The notes below the pieces were generated by a model. The model made no database searches, was not told where the DNA came from, and saw only the letters and a list, made by a program, of their open reading frames with translations. From contig SSGX01000010.1 in the NCBI GenBank assembly GCA_008017155.1, positions 1-64,000 of the forward strand: 64,000 nucleotides of DNA, in the 5' to 3' direction. Shown here one piece after another: positions 34,322-41,125 of this stretch (position 1 is its first letter; each line of letters begins with the position of its first letter). This DNA is from Neisseriales bacterium (GTDB lineage Bacteria; Pseudomonadota; Gammaproteobacteria; Burkholderiales; UBA11063). Both the position numbers and the translations under genes were made by a program.

Positions 34322-34751
34322 AATGCCGAACTTGAATAACTCTCCAGCTTTTGAAATTATGCTGTTTTTACTTAGTTGGTCGATGTTCCGGGACACTTTA
34401 CCCGGCATGTTGATACTTGCATCACTTTGCGCAATGAATGCCTGGCTAATTAACAACCCAAAATATTATCTAAAGTGGTTTGTTATTTATGCGTTCATGT
34501 CGTATTTTACTTACTTTGCACACATTCTAACTTGGGCATGGGAACAAAAAGTAAGTATTGATTTACCGTTTTATGAAGTAACGCTTGGAATTATTATTGC
34601 CGGGGAGGTACTAATATTTGTTGAGTTGCTTGAAAAATTACGCGGCAAGCGGATTTTTATATTATCAAATGTAAAAGATTTTGTTAAAAAGAAAGCGGTT
34701 AAATTGCTTGATGACAGATTAAATCATGTGATTGTGAAAGGTGGTAAATAA
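34314..34751 (+). CDS. Probable holin (multi-span membrane protein)
   Basis: 145 residues with about three hydrophobic spans: FEIMLFLLSWSMF...GMLILASLCAMNAWL (~12-45), YYLKWFVIYAFMSYFTYFAHIL (~50-75) and EVTLGIIIAGEVLIFVELL (~90-110), then a basic cytoplasmic tail with two Lys-rich helices. Directly upstream of an endolysin gene (one-base overlap), this is the expected holin. It is not assigned to a named holin family. Confidence 0.7.
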   Translation: MDKMPNLNNSPAFEIMLFLLSWSMFRDTLPGMLILASLCAMNAWLINNPKYYLKWFVIYAFMSYFTYFAHILTWAWEQKVSIDLPFYEVTLGIIIAGEVLIFVELLEKLRGKRIFILSNVKDFVKKKAVKLLDDRLNHVIVKGGK

Positions 34752-35359
34752 TGATAAGTGTAGTTGATATTACAAGTTATTTATGTGAGTGCAACATGAA
34801 CAATCCGTTGGAACAGGCACACTTTTTGGCTCAGGCAGATCATGAATCAGCTGGATTTACCCAGTTACTAGAGGGTAGCAAGTACCGATTTGCCCGTGCC
34901 TTAGAAATATGGCCAAGCAGAAAAACCCAGATATTAGCAAAACAAACAGAACTCAAAGCGCACAACATGGACTTTTGCCCGCAGCCATGGCTATTCAATA
35001 CAGTTTACGGTAGCCGCATGGGTAATGATGCAAATGGTACTGCAGACAATGATGGTTTTGATACGCGGGGACATGGCATATTCCAGCTGACCGGTATGGA
35101 TAATCGCGTTAGATTCCTTAATTGGCTAAATCAAAAAGGCAGGTGGCTGGCATTGACTATGGCAGGGTTAAATAGCTTTTTGTTGACAGAGGAGGGGGCT
35201 ATCTTGTCTGCTATCTGGTTCTGGCAGGATAAGGGTTGTTCAGCATTAGCATTAAGTGATGACCTGACTGCAGTTACTCGTAAAATTAATGGCGGTCTAA
35301 ACGGATTGACAGATCGGCGGCAGAAGTTAATCAAATATAAGAAAATGTTGGGGGTATGA
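34751..35359 (+). CDS. Endolysin, glycoside hydrolase family 19 (chitinase-like lysozyme)
   Basis: 202 residues, one catalytic domain. It has AHFLAQADHESAGFTQLLEG with the general acid Glu at residue 32, then YRFARALEIWPSR, the FNTVYGSRMGN block, TRGHGIFQLTGMDNRVRF and a C-terminal VTRKINGGLNGLTDRR, all classic GH19 endolysin features. It cleaves the peptidoglycan glycan chain after holin triggering. No signal peptide is seen, so it depends on the holin. Confidence 0.92.
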   Translation: MISVVDITSYLCECNMNNPLEQAHFLAQADHESAGFTQLLEGSKYRFARALEIWPSRKTQILAKQTELKAHNMDFCPQPWLFNTVYGSRMGNDANGTADNDGFDTRGHGIFQLTGMDNRVRFLNWLNQKGRWLALTMAGLNSFLLTEEGAILSAIWFWQDKGCSALALSDDLTAVTRKINGGLNGLTDRRQKLIKYKKMLGV

Positions 35360-35362
35360 TGA

Positions 35363-35857
35363 ATGTTAGACAAACTAAAAACATGGGCAATAATCGGGCT
35401 ACTAATCGGCGGAAGCCTATCAACTTTCGTCGCTTACACCAAGGGCAGAGCAGCCGGGGAAAATGAGACACGTCAATACTACGAGCTAGCAGAACAAGCA
35501 AATACAGCTTATTTTCAAGCAAAAATATTTCAACTTAACGAATCAGCTGAACTTGCAAAGTCTAATAATCAGTTGAGATTTCAGGGGTTACAGAATGAAT
35601 TTATTCAGAAAAGCAATGATCTTAAGTTGTGTCAGTACAATGCTGATCAGCTGCGCCACATCAAAACCGCAGCCAACTTGCAAGCTTCCACTACTGCCAA
35701 ATTGGGTGCTGCAGCCAGAGCCGGAATCACTACCGATAGTGAGAGTAGAGAGCTATTCACTTGTCAAGACGCCGGAGTCACAATGATTGTTTGGGCAGAG
35801 CAGTATTTTAGCTGTAAGACTAAATTAGATTATTTGCAAGGGATGTGGAGCCAGTAG
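35363..35857 (+). CDS. Rz-like inner-membrane spanin
   Basis: 164 residues. One N-terminal transmembrane segment (~7-25, TWAIIGLLIGGSLSTFVAY) is followed by a long helical periplasmic part (~35-110) and four Cys in the C-terminal half. It lies just after the endolysin gene, and an Rz1-type lipoprotein gene is nested in another frame, which fixes the identity. It fuses inner and outer membranes with Rz1 at lysis. Confidence 0.85.
   Translation: MLDKLKTWAIIGLLIGGSLSTFVAYTKGRAAGENETRQYYELAEQANTAYFQAKIFQLNESAELAKSNNQLRFQGLQNEFIQKSNDLKLCQYNADQLRHIKTAANLQASTTAKLGAAARAGITTDSESRELFTCQDAGVTMIVWAEQYFSCKTKLDYLQGMWSQ
35595..35786 (+). CDS. Rz1-like outer-membrane spanin nested in Rz
   Basis: 63 residues, entirely inside the Rz gene in another frame. 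It has a type II signal peptide with lipobox LISC (Cys20) and a short proline-rich mature part (KPQPTCKLPLLPNW), exactly the form of Rz1 lipoproteins. Unlike shadow frames, the lipobox and Pro content make it convincing. Confidence 0.85.
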   Translation: MNLFRKAMILSCVSTMLISCATSKPQPTCKLPLLPNWVLQPEPESLPIVRVESYSLVKTPESQ

Positions 35858-35980
35858 CCACGGCTGGTGAGGCAAAAGCGTGGCGGCGGTATTTACTACC
35901 GCCTAATTAAATAAAAAACCTAGCGTCATAGGGCGGGAACCCTAGCTAGGTTAATATAATGATTACAAGGGAAATTATAA

Positions 35981-36142
35981 ATGAAATTTGACTTAAATGT
36001 CAATAAGGAATTTAGAAAAATGTGCGAAATGTTGGAAAAATGTAGCAAAGTAAGATCTTTGCTTTGGGGTACAATGACTTGCGGTACAGTCATTATGATA
36101 GTAAAATATTTACCACCATTAATATCTGTATTGAAAGGATAA
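35981..36142 (+). CDS. Small membrane protein, 53 aa
   Basis: A cytoplasmic-like N-terminus MKFDLNVNKEFRKMCEMLEK is followed by a single hydrophobic stretch (LLWGTMTCGTVIMIVKYL). An AAGGGA site lies 8 nt before the ATG. The upstream spacer (35858-35960) contains paired repeats such as GGCGGTA-TTTAC-TACCGCC and CCTAGC...GCTAGG, which may end the lysis transcript. A GGGTGC-GGTA-GCACCC hairpin follows directly at 36143-36158. The role is unknown; such morons may exclude superinfection. Confidence 0.5.
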   Translation: MKFDLNVNKEFRKMCEMLEKCSKVRSLLWGTMTCGTVIMIVKYLPPLISVLKG

Positions 36143-36163
36143 GGGTGCGGTAGCACCCTATGA

Positions 36164-36289
36164 TTAATGCTTAGTATGCATATTTTCCAACGCACTGGTA
36201 AACTCATCAATGTTAGCCCAGTGCTCACCATCATCAGTCTTTAGTACCCGGACGGTATGCCCGTAGTAGTCATGTGTAAATATCTTCAA
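36164..36289 (-). CDS. Short BRO-N-like protein, 41 aa (TTG start)
   Basis: It starts with TTG at 36289 behind AAGGAG and reads KIFTHDYYGHTVRVLKTDDG followed by EHWANIDEF. This resembles the first strands of BRO-N/antirepressor domains (F..  vRv...dG..W). It overlaps nothing and follows the antirepressor gene by 10 bp in the same direction, so it may be a truncated antirepressor domain that modulates it, or a decayed remnant. Confidence 0.5.
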   Translation of the reverse strand: MKIFTHDYYGHTVRVLKTDDGEHWANIDEFTSALENMHTKH

Positions 36290-36299
36290 TTTATTCTCC

Positions 36300-37496
36300 T
36301 TATGCAGCCGTAGGGCTAAAATCTTTAATTAACTTATCAATAAAATATACCTGAGCCTTGCCAGTTAAACGTGGGGTAAAGCTAAAAATCTCCTCACCGT
36401 GATTAGTGGTAATAAGTCTTTGCGTGTATGTAAACAAGCCAAGCTCCATACTTTTCTGGGTAGGGCGGTTCTTTTGTTTTTCCTCTTTACACAAATAACC
36501 ATGCTCACGTAGCCATTCAAATAATCGGTTCTGTCCAATCTTAATACCGTGCTCATTTTGTAGCATAATGGCATAATCACCAACTTTGATAGTAGCATCT
36601 GCCATAGTCATCATTTTACCCAGTTTGGTAAAAGCCTTATCATGTGCAATTTGCTCATCCTTTGATTTTAGTTCAAGCTGTAGTTTTTCGGTTTGCTCGG
36701 CTAACTTGGCTGCTTCAAGTAGGGCAGCAGAGTATGATTGTGGGATAGTTAGCTGTGGGTTATTTGCCTTGCGCTCACACTCGATGAAATACTTACGAGC
36801 TTGTTTGCCTTTTTCGGTTTTTGATAACATTGATACTTCTTTTGCCATGTCGATAGTAAACCAATAATCTTTCATAACCTGCTGACTTATACGGTTGACG
36901 CCAACGTCAACCGCTATAAAATCAACACCTTCAACAAAGCCATAGTCATTATCTTCTGTAATATATGGCTTTACCCAATGAGTAAACTCTCGTTTACTTT
37001 CCAAAAACTTCCATAATTCGCGAGCTGATACCGCATTAACTTGTTGGTCGCCAATTTTCTGCTGGTTAATATTAATAAGTTGGTTAGTAGTCATGATTTG
37101 ATTCTCCTTATCATCATGTCTGGTTATGGGTAAAACTTGTGAAATTAATTCAAGTAATTTAGGTTGGTATTTATCTGCACGTGTATTACGTGCTTTACTA
37201 CAAAGAATATGAAACTGTTCTACGGTAATGCAGTCCAGCACTCCATATATGCCATGCAATGCTTTCACTTTGAATTTTGTAAAATTTTGTTCTCCACCGA
37301 TATATTCAGTACACCATTCGTGACTAATACCAAGCAGATAAGCTATTTTTGCATCAATGACCTTGTAATTGGTTTCAATAACAAAATCAAGACAATGCAA
37401 ATGACCTCGATAGCCTTCTGGCATTTTGATTAGTACAAAGTTACCTTGTGATTGGGGTATGAGTTTAGGTTGTATAACCTGTAATTGATTAGACAT
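36300..37496 (-). CDS. Phage antirepressor with AntA and KilAC domains
   Basis: 398 residues from ATG 37496 (MSNQLQVIQPK) with an AAGGAAAT site; the frame extends upstream but without one. Residues ~1-125 are an extra N-terminal region. From ~135 comes an AntA/AntB domain (NAVSARELWKFLESKREFTHWV), then a helical linker with LAEQTEKLQLELKSKDEQ, and a C-terminal KilAC domain (~275-398, KVGDYAIMLQNEHGIKIGQNRLFEWLREHGYL). A second ATG (37094) inside the frame has its own perfect AAGGAG site, so a shorter ~264-aa antirepressor may also be made. The role is to inactivate prophage repressors. Confidence 0.85.
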   Translation of the reverse strand: MSNQLQVIQPKLIPQSQGNFVLIKMPEGYRGHLHCLDFVIETNYKVIDAKIAYLLGISHEWCTEYIGGEQNFTKFKVKALHGIYGVLDCITVEQFHILCSKARNTRADKYQPKLLELISQVLPITRHDDKENQIMTTNQLININQQKIGDQQVNAVSARELWKFLESKREFTHWVKPYITEDNDYGFVEGVDFIAVDVGVNRISQQVMKDYWFTIDMAKEVSMLSKTEKGKQARKYFIECERKANNPQLTIPQSYSAALLEAAKLAEQTEKLQLELKSKDEQIAHDKAFTKLGKMMTMADATIKVGDYAIMLQNEHGIKIGQNRLFEWLREHGYLCKEEKQKNRPTQKSMELGLFTYTQRLITTNHGEEIFSFTPRLTGKAQVYFIDKLIKDFSPTAA

Positions 37497-37695
37497 GATG
37501 ATTTCCTTATACATTGTTTCAAATTTCCCTAGTTTCAAATAGGGGTAGTTCGGGGATTGAAACACCGGTATAAGACGGCTGAGCTTATTTACCTTACGGC
37601 TATTTTATTCGCTCGCCCCCGAACATTGTTTGTGTAACCTATTGATATACACGAATCACGCTTGCGTGACCTTATACAATATTTGGTATAGATAT

Positions 37696-37724
37696 AAAAA
37701 AAGCCATGTTTTACGGCATAGGCT
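37696..37724 (-). terminator. Terminator/attenuator in the antirepressor leader
   Basis: On the minus strand AGCC-T-ATG...CAT-GGCT (one bulge, 8-nt loop) precedes a run of seven T. It lies about 60 nt downstream of the leftward promoter at 37763-37792, so most transcripts would stop here as a short RNA. Confidence 0.65.
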
Positions 37725-37762
37725 GTACCGCTTATACGAGGATGTTTCAAGTCCTTAGCGCT

Positions 37763-37792
37763 ATCTTATCATCATGTAATCTGAAATGTCAA
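37763..37792 (-). promoter_or_regulatory. Leftward promoter for short RNA/antirepressor
   Basis: Minus strand -35 TTGACA (37787-37792, perfect), 18 bp, -10 TAAGAT (37763-37768). It points toward the antirepressor but a terminator-like hairpin intervenes. Confidence 0.65.
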
Positions 37793-37800
37793 CAGGCAAT

Positions 37801-37828
37801 AAAAAACCGCCAGTATTTAAACTGACGG
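37801..37828 (-). terminator. Terminator of antisense RNA
   Basis: Minus strand: an 8-bp stem CCGTCAGT/ACTGGCGG (one G-U) with a 6-nt loop, followed by six T. It lies just upstream of the plus-strand toxin-like promoter and would end a leftward transcript that covers that gene. Confidence 0.8.
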
Positions 37829-37833
37829 CTTTA

Positions 37834-37842
37834 TGCTATAAT
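37834..37842 (+). promoter_or_regulatory. Extended -10 promoter of the toxin-like mRNA
   Basis: TGC-TATAAT (TATAAT 37837-37842) with no good -35. Transcription would start near 37849, giving a ~75-nt leader. In that leader CTCCTCC (37843-37849, if included) and CTAACC...GGTTAG can pair with the ribosome site region and each other. Confidence 0.6.
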
Positions 37843-37924
37843 CTCCTCCTGCTCTTCGCGCTAACCTCTTAATGGTTGGACGCCTGAGTGGTTAGTGCCT
37901 TCCGGGCAGGGAAAGGAGGGTACT

Positions 37925-38026
37925 ATGAAAAAACTGGTTAATACTATGATTGTTGTAATATCTGCCATTACTGCAATCGCTAACCTAGTAAACCAGCTTA
38001 TTCAATTGTTAAGATTGATTAAGTAG
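37925..38026 (+). CDS. Small hydrophobic peptide, candidate type I toxin
   Basis: 33 residues: MKKLVNTMIVVISAITAIAN, then LVNQLIQLLRLIK. One amphipathic/transmembrane helix with basic ends is typical of TisB/Ldr/Fst-like membrane toxins, though no named family is matched. It has an exceptionally strong AGGAGG site (37914-37919) 5 nt before ATG, a structured leader, its own promoter and terminator, and an antisense transcript. It is isolated from neighbouring phage operons. Confidence 0.7.
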   Translation: MKKLVNTMIVVISAITAIANLVNQLIQLLRLIK

Positions 38027-38034
38027 TTTTTTCG

Positions 38035-38057
38035 CCACCCTTCGGGGTGGTTTTTTT
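38035..38057 (+). terminator. Terminator of the toxin-like mRNA
   Basis: CCACCC-TTCG-GGGTGG (UUCG tetraloop) followed by seven T: a textbook intrinsic terminator 8 bp after the small ORF. Confidence 0.9.
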
Positions 38058-38066
38058 CTCACCGTT

Positions 38067-38096
38067 ATTCTATCGCAACATAGCTCGTCATGTCAA
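38067..38096 (-). promoter_or_regulatory. Promoter of the antisense RNA
   Basis: Minus strand -35 TTGACA (38091-38096), 18 bp, -10 TAGAAT (38067-38072, 5 of 6). It starts just beyond the toxin-like mRNA terminator and points into it. Confidence 0.75.
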
Positions 38097-38097
38097 T

Positions 38098-38123
38098 AAA
38101 AAAGCCTAGCTAATTGCTAGGCT
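38098..38123 (-). terminator. Terminator of the methyltransferase gene
   Basis: Minus strand AGCCTAGC-AATTA-GCTAGGCT, an 8-bp perfect stem followed by six T. The stem begins at the stop codon of the methyltransferase gene. Confidence 0.85.
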
Positions 38124-38776
38124 AGATTAAATAAATTCATTTGAACTTTTTCTAATCTTTCGTTCGCACGTTTTACGTATCCAGCATCCAATTCACAACC
38201 GCACCACTCAAGACTCAGACTGGTTGCCGCTATAGCAGTGGTACCAGAACCCATGAACGGATCAAATACTTTCATTCCAGATTTGGCATAATCCTGCAGT
38301 ATTGCAGAAAATAACCTAACTGGTTTTTGCGTTGGATGTATCCTGGCTTCTTTATTTCTCATGTCTGCCTGCAGCATCCCATTCCATCGATATTTATATT
38401 TTCTAACTGCAGTCTTGAAACTTGTCCAAGCTAATTCACAATCTGCAAAAGTTGAATCAGCATTGTCTTTGTCCCAGACTAACCAGCAGCTAGAATTACG
38501 GGGCATTGATTCTATAAAGTGATTTGCGCCAAAAATGATTTGATGTTTACTAATGCGAAAAATTTCATTAAAGTACTGTTTGGGTGGTTTCCATCCATCC
38601 CAGCTATTATCTGCATAACTATAATCACCAGGAGCGCATATGCGACCAGTCCCGTGAGATCCACCATTTCGCAAAACTTTAATGCCATATGGCGGGTCCG
38701 TTAAGATCAGATCAAAATATTTATCCGGTACCTGCAGCATAAATTCCAGACAATCGCCTTGATGTATTTTATTCAT
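38117..38776 (-). CDS. Phage DNA methyltransferase (beta-class amino-MTase)
   Basis: 219 residues from ATG 38776 (MNKIHQGDCLEFM). The catalytic motif IV LTDPPYGIKV (DPPY) at ~28-31 comes before the AdoMet motif FDPFMGSGTTAIA near 185, the beta-class order of N6-adenine or N4-cytosine methyltransferases. HPTQKPVRLF is motif X. No restriction enzyme gene is adjacent, so it is an orphan, probably protecting phage DNA or modulating expression. The recognition sequence cannot be read from the protein. Confidence 0.9.
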   Translation of the reverse strand: MNKIHQGDCLEFMLQVPDKYFDLILTDPPYGIKVLRNGGSHGTGRICAPGDYSYADNSWDGWKPPKQYFNEIFRISKHQIIFGANHFIESMPRNSSCWLVWDKDNADSTFADCELAWTSFKTAVRKYKYRWNGMLQADMRNKEARIHPTQKPVRLFSAILQDYAKSGMKVFDPFMGSGTTAIAATSLSLEWCGCELDAGYVKRANERLEKVQMNLFNLA

Positions 38777-38799
38777 TTGCACGGTTTACTCCAAACAAT

Positions 38800-38820
38800 A
38801 AAAAAACCACCCGAAGGTGG
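38800..38820 (-). terminator. Terminator of the 54-aa ORF
   Basis: Minus strand CCACC-TTCG-GGTGG, then seven T. It lies between the 54-aa ORF and the methyltransferase start, so the two are largely uncoupled. Confidence 0.85.
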
Positions 38821-38823
38821 CTG

Positions 38824-38988
38824 TTAATAACAAGGTTTCTTTTTCCAGATAGTAACTGGATTATCTGGTTCAATTTCATACTGTCCAAATATCTCATCAA
38901 CTACGTTGTAGCTAATACCATTGTGTTGTAGCTGCTGACCTACCATAGTAATTTTTTTGTAAATAGGGTGATTTTTCTTAATAAACAT
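38824..38988 (-). CDS. Phage right-end hypothetical protein, 54 aa
   Basis: Begins MFIKKNHPIYKKITMVGQQL and ends with EPDNPVTIWKKKPCY. It is basic, with a DEIFGQYEIE middle. GAGAT precedes the ATG, and a strong terminator follows the stop by 4 bp, which supports it being a real unit. No family is recognised. Confidence 0.55.
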   Translation of the reverse strand: MFIKKNHPIYKKITMVGQQLQHNGISYNVVDEIFGQYEIEPDNPVTIWKKKPCY

Positions 38989-39074
38989 TTTTCGTATCTC
39001 TAAATGAAAAAAGCACCCTTAATTTTTACCTATAGTAAAATAGATAATAATTAAATGTGCTTGGTTAAAACTCA

Positions 39075-39095
39075 GTGACCAAACTGGTGACCAAA
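39075..39095 (+). repeat. Paired GTGACCAAA repeats near attR
   Basis: Two copies of GTGACCAAA (39075-39083 and 39087-39095), 12 bp apart, 100 bp inside the phage end. They are candidate arm-type integrase or Xis binding sites, by position only. Confidence 0.4.
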
Positions 39096-39194
39096 GTATA
39101 TAGTTTAATATAGTTATATATAGGTTATGTTTGCATCATGATTTTACAATCGTAAATTATAACAATTGCTTACATGATTTATATAATATCATTC

Positions 39195-39223
39195 TAGGGT
39201 TCAAGTCCCTCTCCCGGCACCAT
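39195..39223 (+). other. Prophage right attachment site (attR): tRNA 3'-end fragment
   Basis: AGGGTTCAAGTCCCT followed by CTCCCGGCACCA is a T-arm plus 3' acceptor strand, discriminator A and CCA of a tRNA whose 5' acceptor would be GCCGGGA. No 5' half is upstream, where the sequence is phage-type and AT-rich. Phage genes end here and host genes begin, so this is the tRNA end duplicated on integration. The intact tRNA should be at attL, off the left edge. Confidence 0.8.
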
Positions 39224-39473
39224 TAAAATCTCTAATCTGTTATTGTTTTTAATTCTAATTACTCATGGTTTCCAACAAATTCATAAGAACTATCTAGTTT
39301 CCCTGTTATCCTCTTACCTAAGCGAATAAAAATAAGGCAGAACTTATTACATCTACGTTGTATATCTCTTATAATCTAGAGCTTGAATAGTTTGCTATGT
39401 ATTTCATAGTATAGCTAATAATTCGGATGATTAATATCTAATTGCAATTTATGAATTTTGAAAGAAAGAGAAT

Positions 39474-40019
39474 ATGAAAAAAATAATAATGAGTATGATT
39501 CTGGTTGCTAGCTCTTTTTATAGCTATGCTAGCGATGTTACTGCAATTGATAATTTTGATAGTAGCAAATACCTTGGTAAGTGGTATGAAATTGCAAGAT
39601 TACCCAATAAATTCGAAGATAAATGTATGGCACCAGTTACCGCAACGTATCAGCTAAACCCAGATGATGAAAATAAAATAATTGTTACTAATGAGTGTAA
39701 CACTCGAGATAGCGTTCCTGAGATCGCGGAAGGAATGGCAAGCTTTGTTGAGTCACATAATATTGCTAAATTGAAGGTGACATTCTTGCCAAAATTTATC
39801 CGCTGGCTACCTTTTGGTTATGGGGATTATTGGGTTTTGAATGTTGATTATAATAAGATGGCATTGGTTGGAAGTCCAGATCATAAATATCTTTGGATAT
39901 TATCCCGTTCTGAAAATGTGCCAGAAAGCGATCTTAAAGCAATAATATTGATTGCAAAAGAACAAGGCTTTGATACATCTCAGCTTACTTATAATTATAC
40001 GCCGCCAAGTATATTTTGA
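39474..40019 (+). CDS. blc: Blc-type bacterial lipocalin
   Basis: 181 residues: a signal peptide (~1-19, ends SYAS) without a lipobox, then the lipocalin signature NFDSSKYLGKWYEIARLPNKFE (GKWYE at 35-39), and later YWVLNVDYNKMALVGSPDHKYLWILSRS, the Blc block. Lipocalins of this family bind lipids in the periplasm or at the outer membrane under stress. Because no lipobox is seen it may be periplasmic rather than anchored. An AAAGAAAGAG site precedes ATG. It is the first host gene after attR. Confidence 0.9.
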   Translation: MKKIIMSMILVASSFYSYASDVTAIDNFDSSKYLGKWYEIARLPNKFEDKCMAPVTATYQLNPDDENKIIVTNECNTRDSVPEIAEGMASFVESHNIAKLKVTFLPKFIRWLPFGYGDYWVLNVDYNKMALVGSPDHKYLWILSRSENVPESDLKAIILIAKEQGFDTSQLTYNYTPPSIF

Positions 40020-40040
40020 TATTATTAAAAGTATAAGTTT

Positions 40041-40903
40041 ATGTATTATAAACATGTGGATGTCTTTAGTAAGCAAAGATTTTCAGGAAATAGTTTAACT
40101 ATATTTTTCCTGAAAGCCATATTAGTAAGCAATTGATGCAACTGGTTACTAAAGAAATGCGTCACTTTGAATCAATATTCTTATATCCTCTTGACTCTGT
40201 GCATAATACAGAATTTGAAGCAAGGATATTTACTTTAGAGGAAGAGCTTGATTTTGCTGGACATCCAGTAATTGGAGCAGCTTCTGCTATTCATGATAAA
40301 CGCTTTCCAATGTTGGATAAAGTTAACCTAAAAATCAAGTTAAATACTAAATCTGTAGAAATCGAATCAAAGAAATCTTGTGGTTACTACTACACTGCAT
40401 CAATGGAGCAGGGAATACCAGAGTTTATTACTGAAGCTCCTCAATTATTTGTCTCGGAGTTATTAAATGCTTTTAACCTTAATCATCATAACTTAGCCCA
40501 ACTACCCTTAGAAGTCGTTTCAACCGGATTGAATTATTTGATTGTTCCACTAGTTTCAGGGCTTGATCAAGTTAGGCACAAGAATGTCTCGGATTTGCTG
40601 TCTAAAATTGATGCTAAGTTTGTCTATTTTTATGATTTATATAGAGGTGAAGGGCGAACTTGGGATAATGATGGTATAGTTGAGGATGTAGCTACTGGAA
40701 GTGCCGCTGGTCCTGTTGCTGCTTATTTGGTAAAGCATCATATTTGTAAATTTGGTCAGATGATAACGATTAAGCAAGGTTCATACCTTGAGCGACCAAG
40801 TCTTATGCACGTGATAGTTAGTGGTTATTCAGATAAAATTATTGGCATTAATGTTATTGGTGATACTTGTATGATTGGTGAGGGGCAGATTAAGGGCATA
40901 TGA
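40041..40903 (+). pseudogene. PhzF-family isomerase-like gene with a frameshift
   Basis: ATG 40041 gives MYYKHVDVFSKQRFSGNSLTIF, the PhzF N-terminus, but the frame then stops near 40132. The rest of the protein (PESHISKQLMQLVTKEMRHFESIFL ... FAGHPVIGAA ... EDVATGSAAGPVAAYL) is in the next frame. One missing T in the T5 run near 40111-40115 would restore a single ~287-residue PhzF-like protein, the normal family length. It is therefore either a pseudogene, a homopolymer sequencing error, or slippage-expressed. PhzF proteins are isomerases of varied substrate. Confidence 0.8.
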
Positions 40904-41045
40904 TGATTATTACCATTTTGTTTAATGATAAAACTGTCTCATCAAGGGACAAATAAATCGTCCGACAAGTAGTATAATTTCGTTGATTTTTTTCATTTAT
41001 ATGTTCCTTCCTCTGATTGCCATTGATTGGCAATTTTCTGCCTTA

Positions 41046-41070
41046 CCGTCGAGAAATCGGCGGTTTTTTT
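41046..41070 (+). terminator. Terminator after the PhzF-like gene
   Basis: CCGTCGA-GAAA-TCGGCGG (GNRA loop, one G-U) then seven T, on the plus strand. Confidence 0.85.
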
Positions 41071-41072
41071 AT

Positions 41073-41100
41073 AAAAAAAGCACCGATAAAAATCAGTGCT
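41073..41100 (-). terminator. Terminator after the BON lipoprotein gene
   Basis: Minus strand AGCACTGAT-TTTT-ATCGGTGCT followed by seven T. It ends the convergent gene on the minus strand. Confidence 0.85.
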
Positions 41101-41125
41101 TTCAAATCATATTTTATAAAATAAA

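Larger units (their letters stand above)
37801..38060 (-). ncRNA. Candidate antisense (antitoxin) RNA
   Basis: A leftward promoter with perfect TTGACA and TAGAAT (38067-38096) and the terminator at 37801-37828 define a ~230-260-nt RNA fully complementary to the leader and coding part of the small hydrophobic ORF at 37925-38026. The RNA itself carries no convincing ORF. The inference rests on promoter and terminator sequences only. Confidence 0.55.

Noticed and set aside
37696..37760. The short leftward RNA as direct antisense to the toxin-like mRNA
   Set aside because: It is divergent, does not overlap, and I could find no run of complementarity beyond a few bases.
37781..37796. LexA (SOS) box over the leftward promoter near the antirepressor
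   Set aside because: CTGTTGACATTTCAG resembles CTGT-N8-ACAG only with wrong spacing and mismatches.
1..39200. Integrase, reverse transcriptase/diversity-generating element or CRISPR array in the prophage
   Set aside because: No tyrosine or serine recombinase, no RT motif and no spaced direct-repeat array is visible in the window.
39195..39223. A complete tRNA gene at the prophage border
   Set aside because: Only the T-arm and 3' acceptor are present. No D-arm or anticodon arm lies upstream, so it is an attachment-site remnant.
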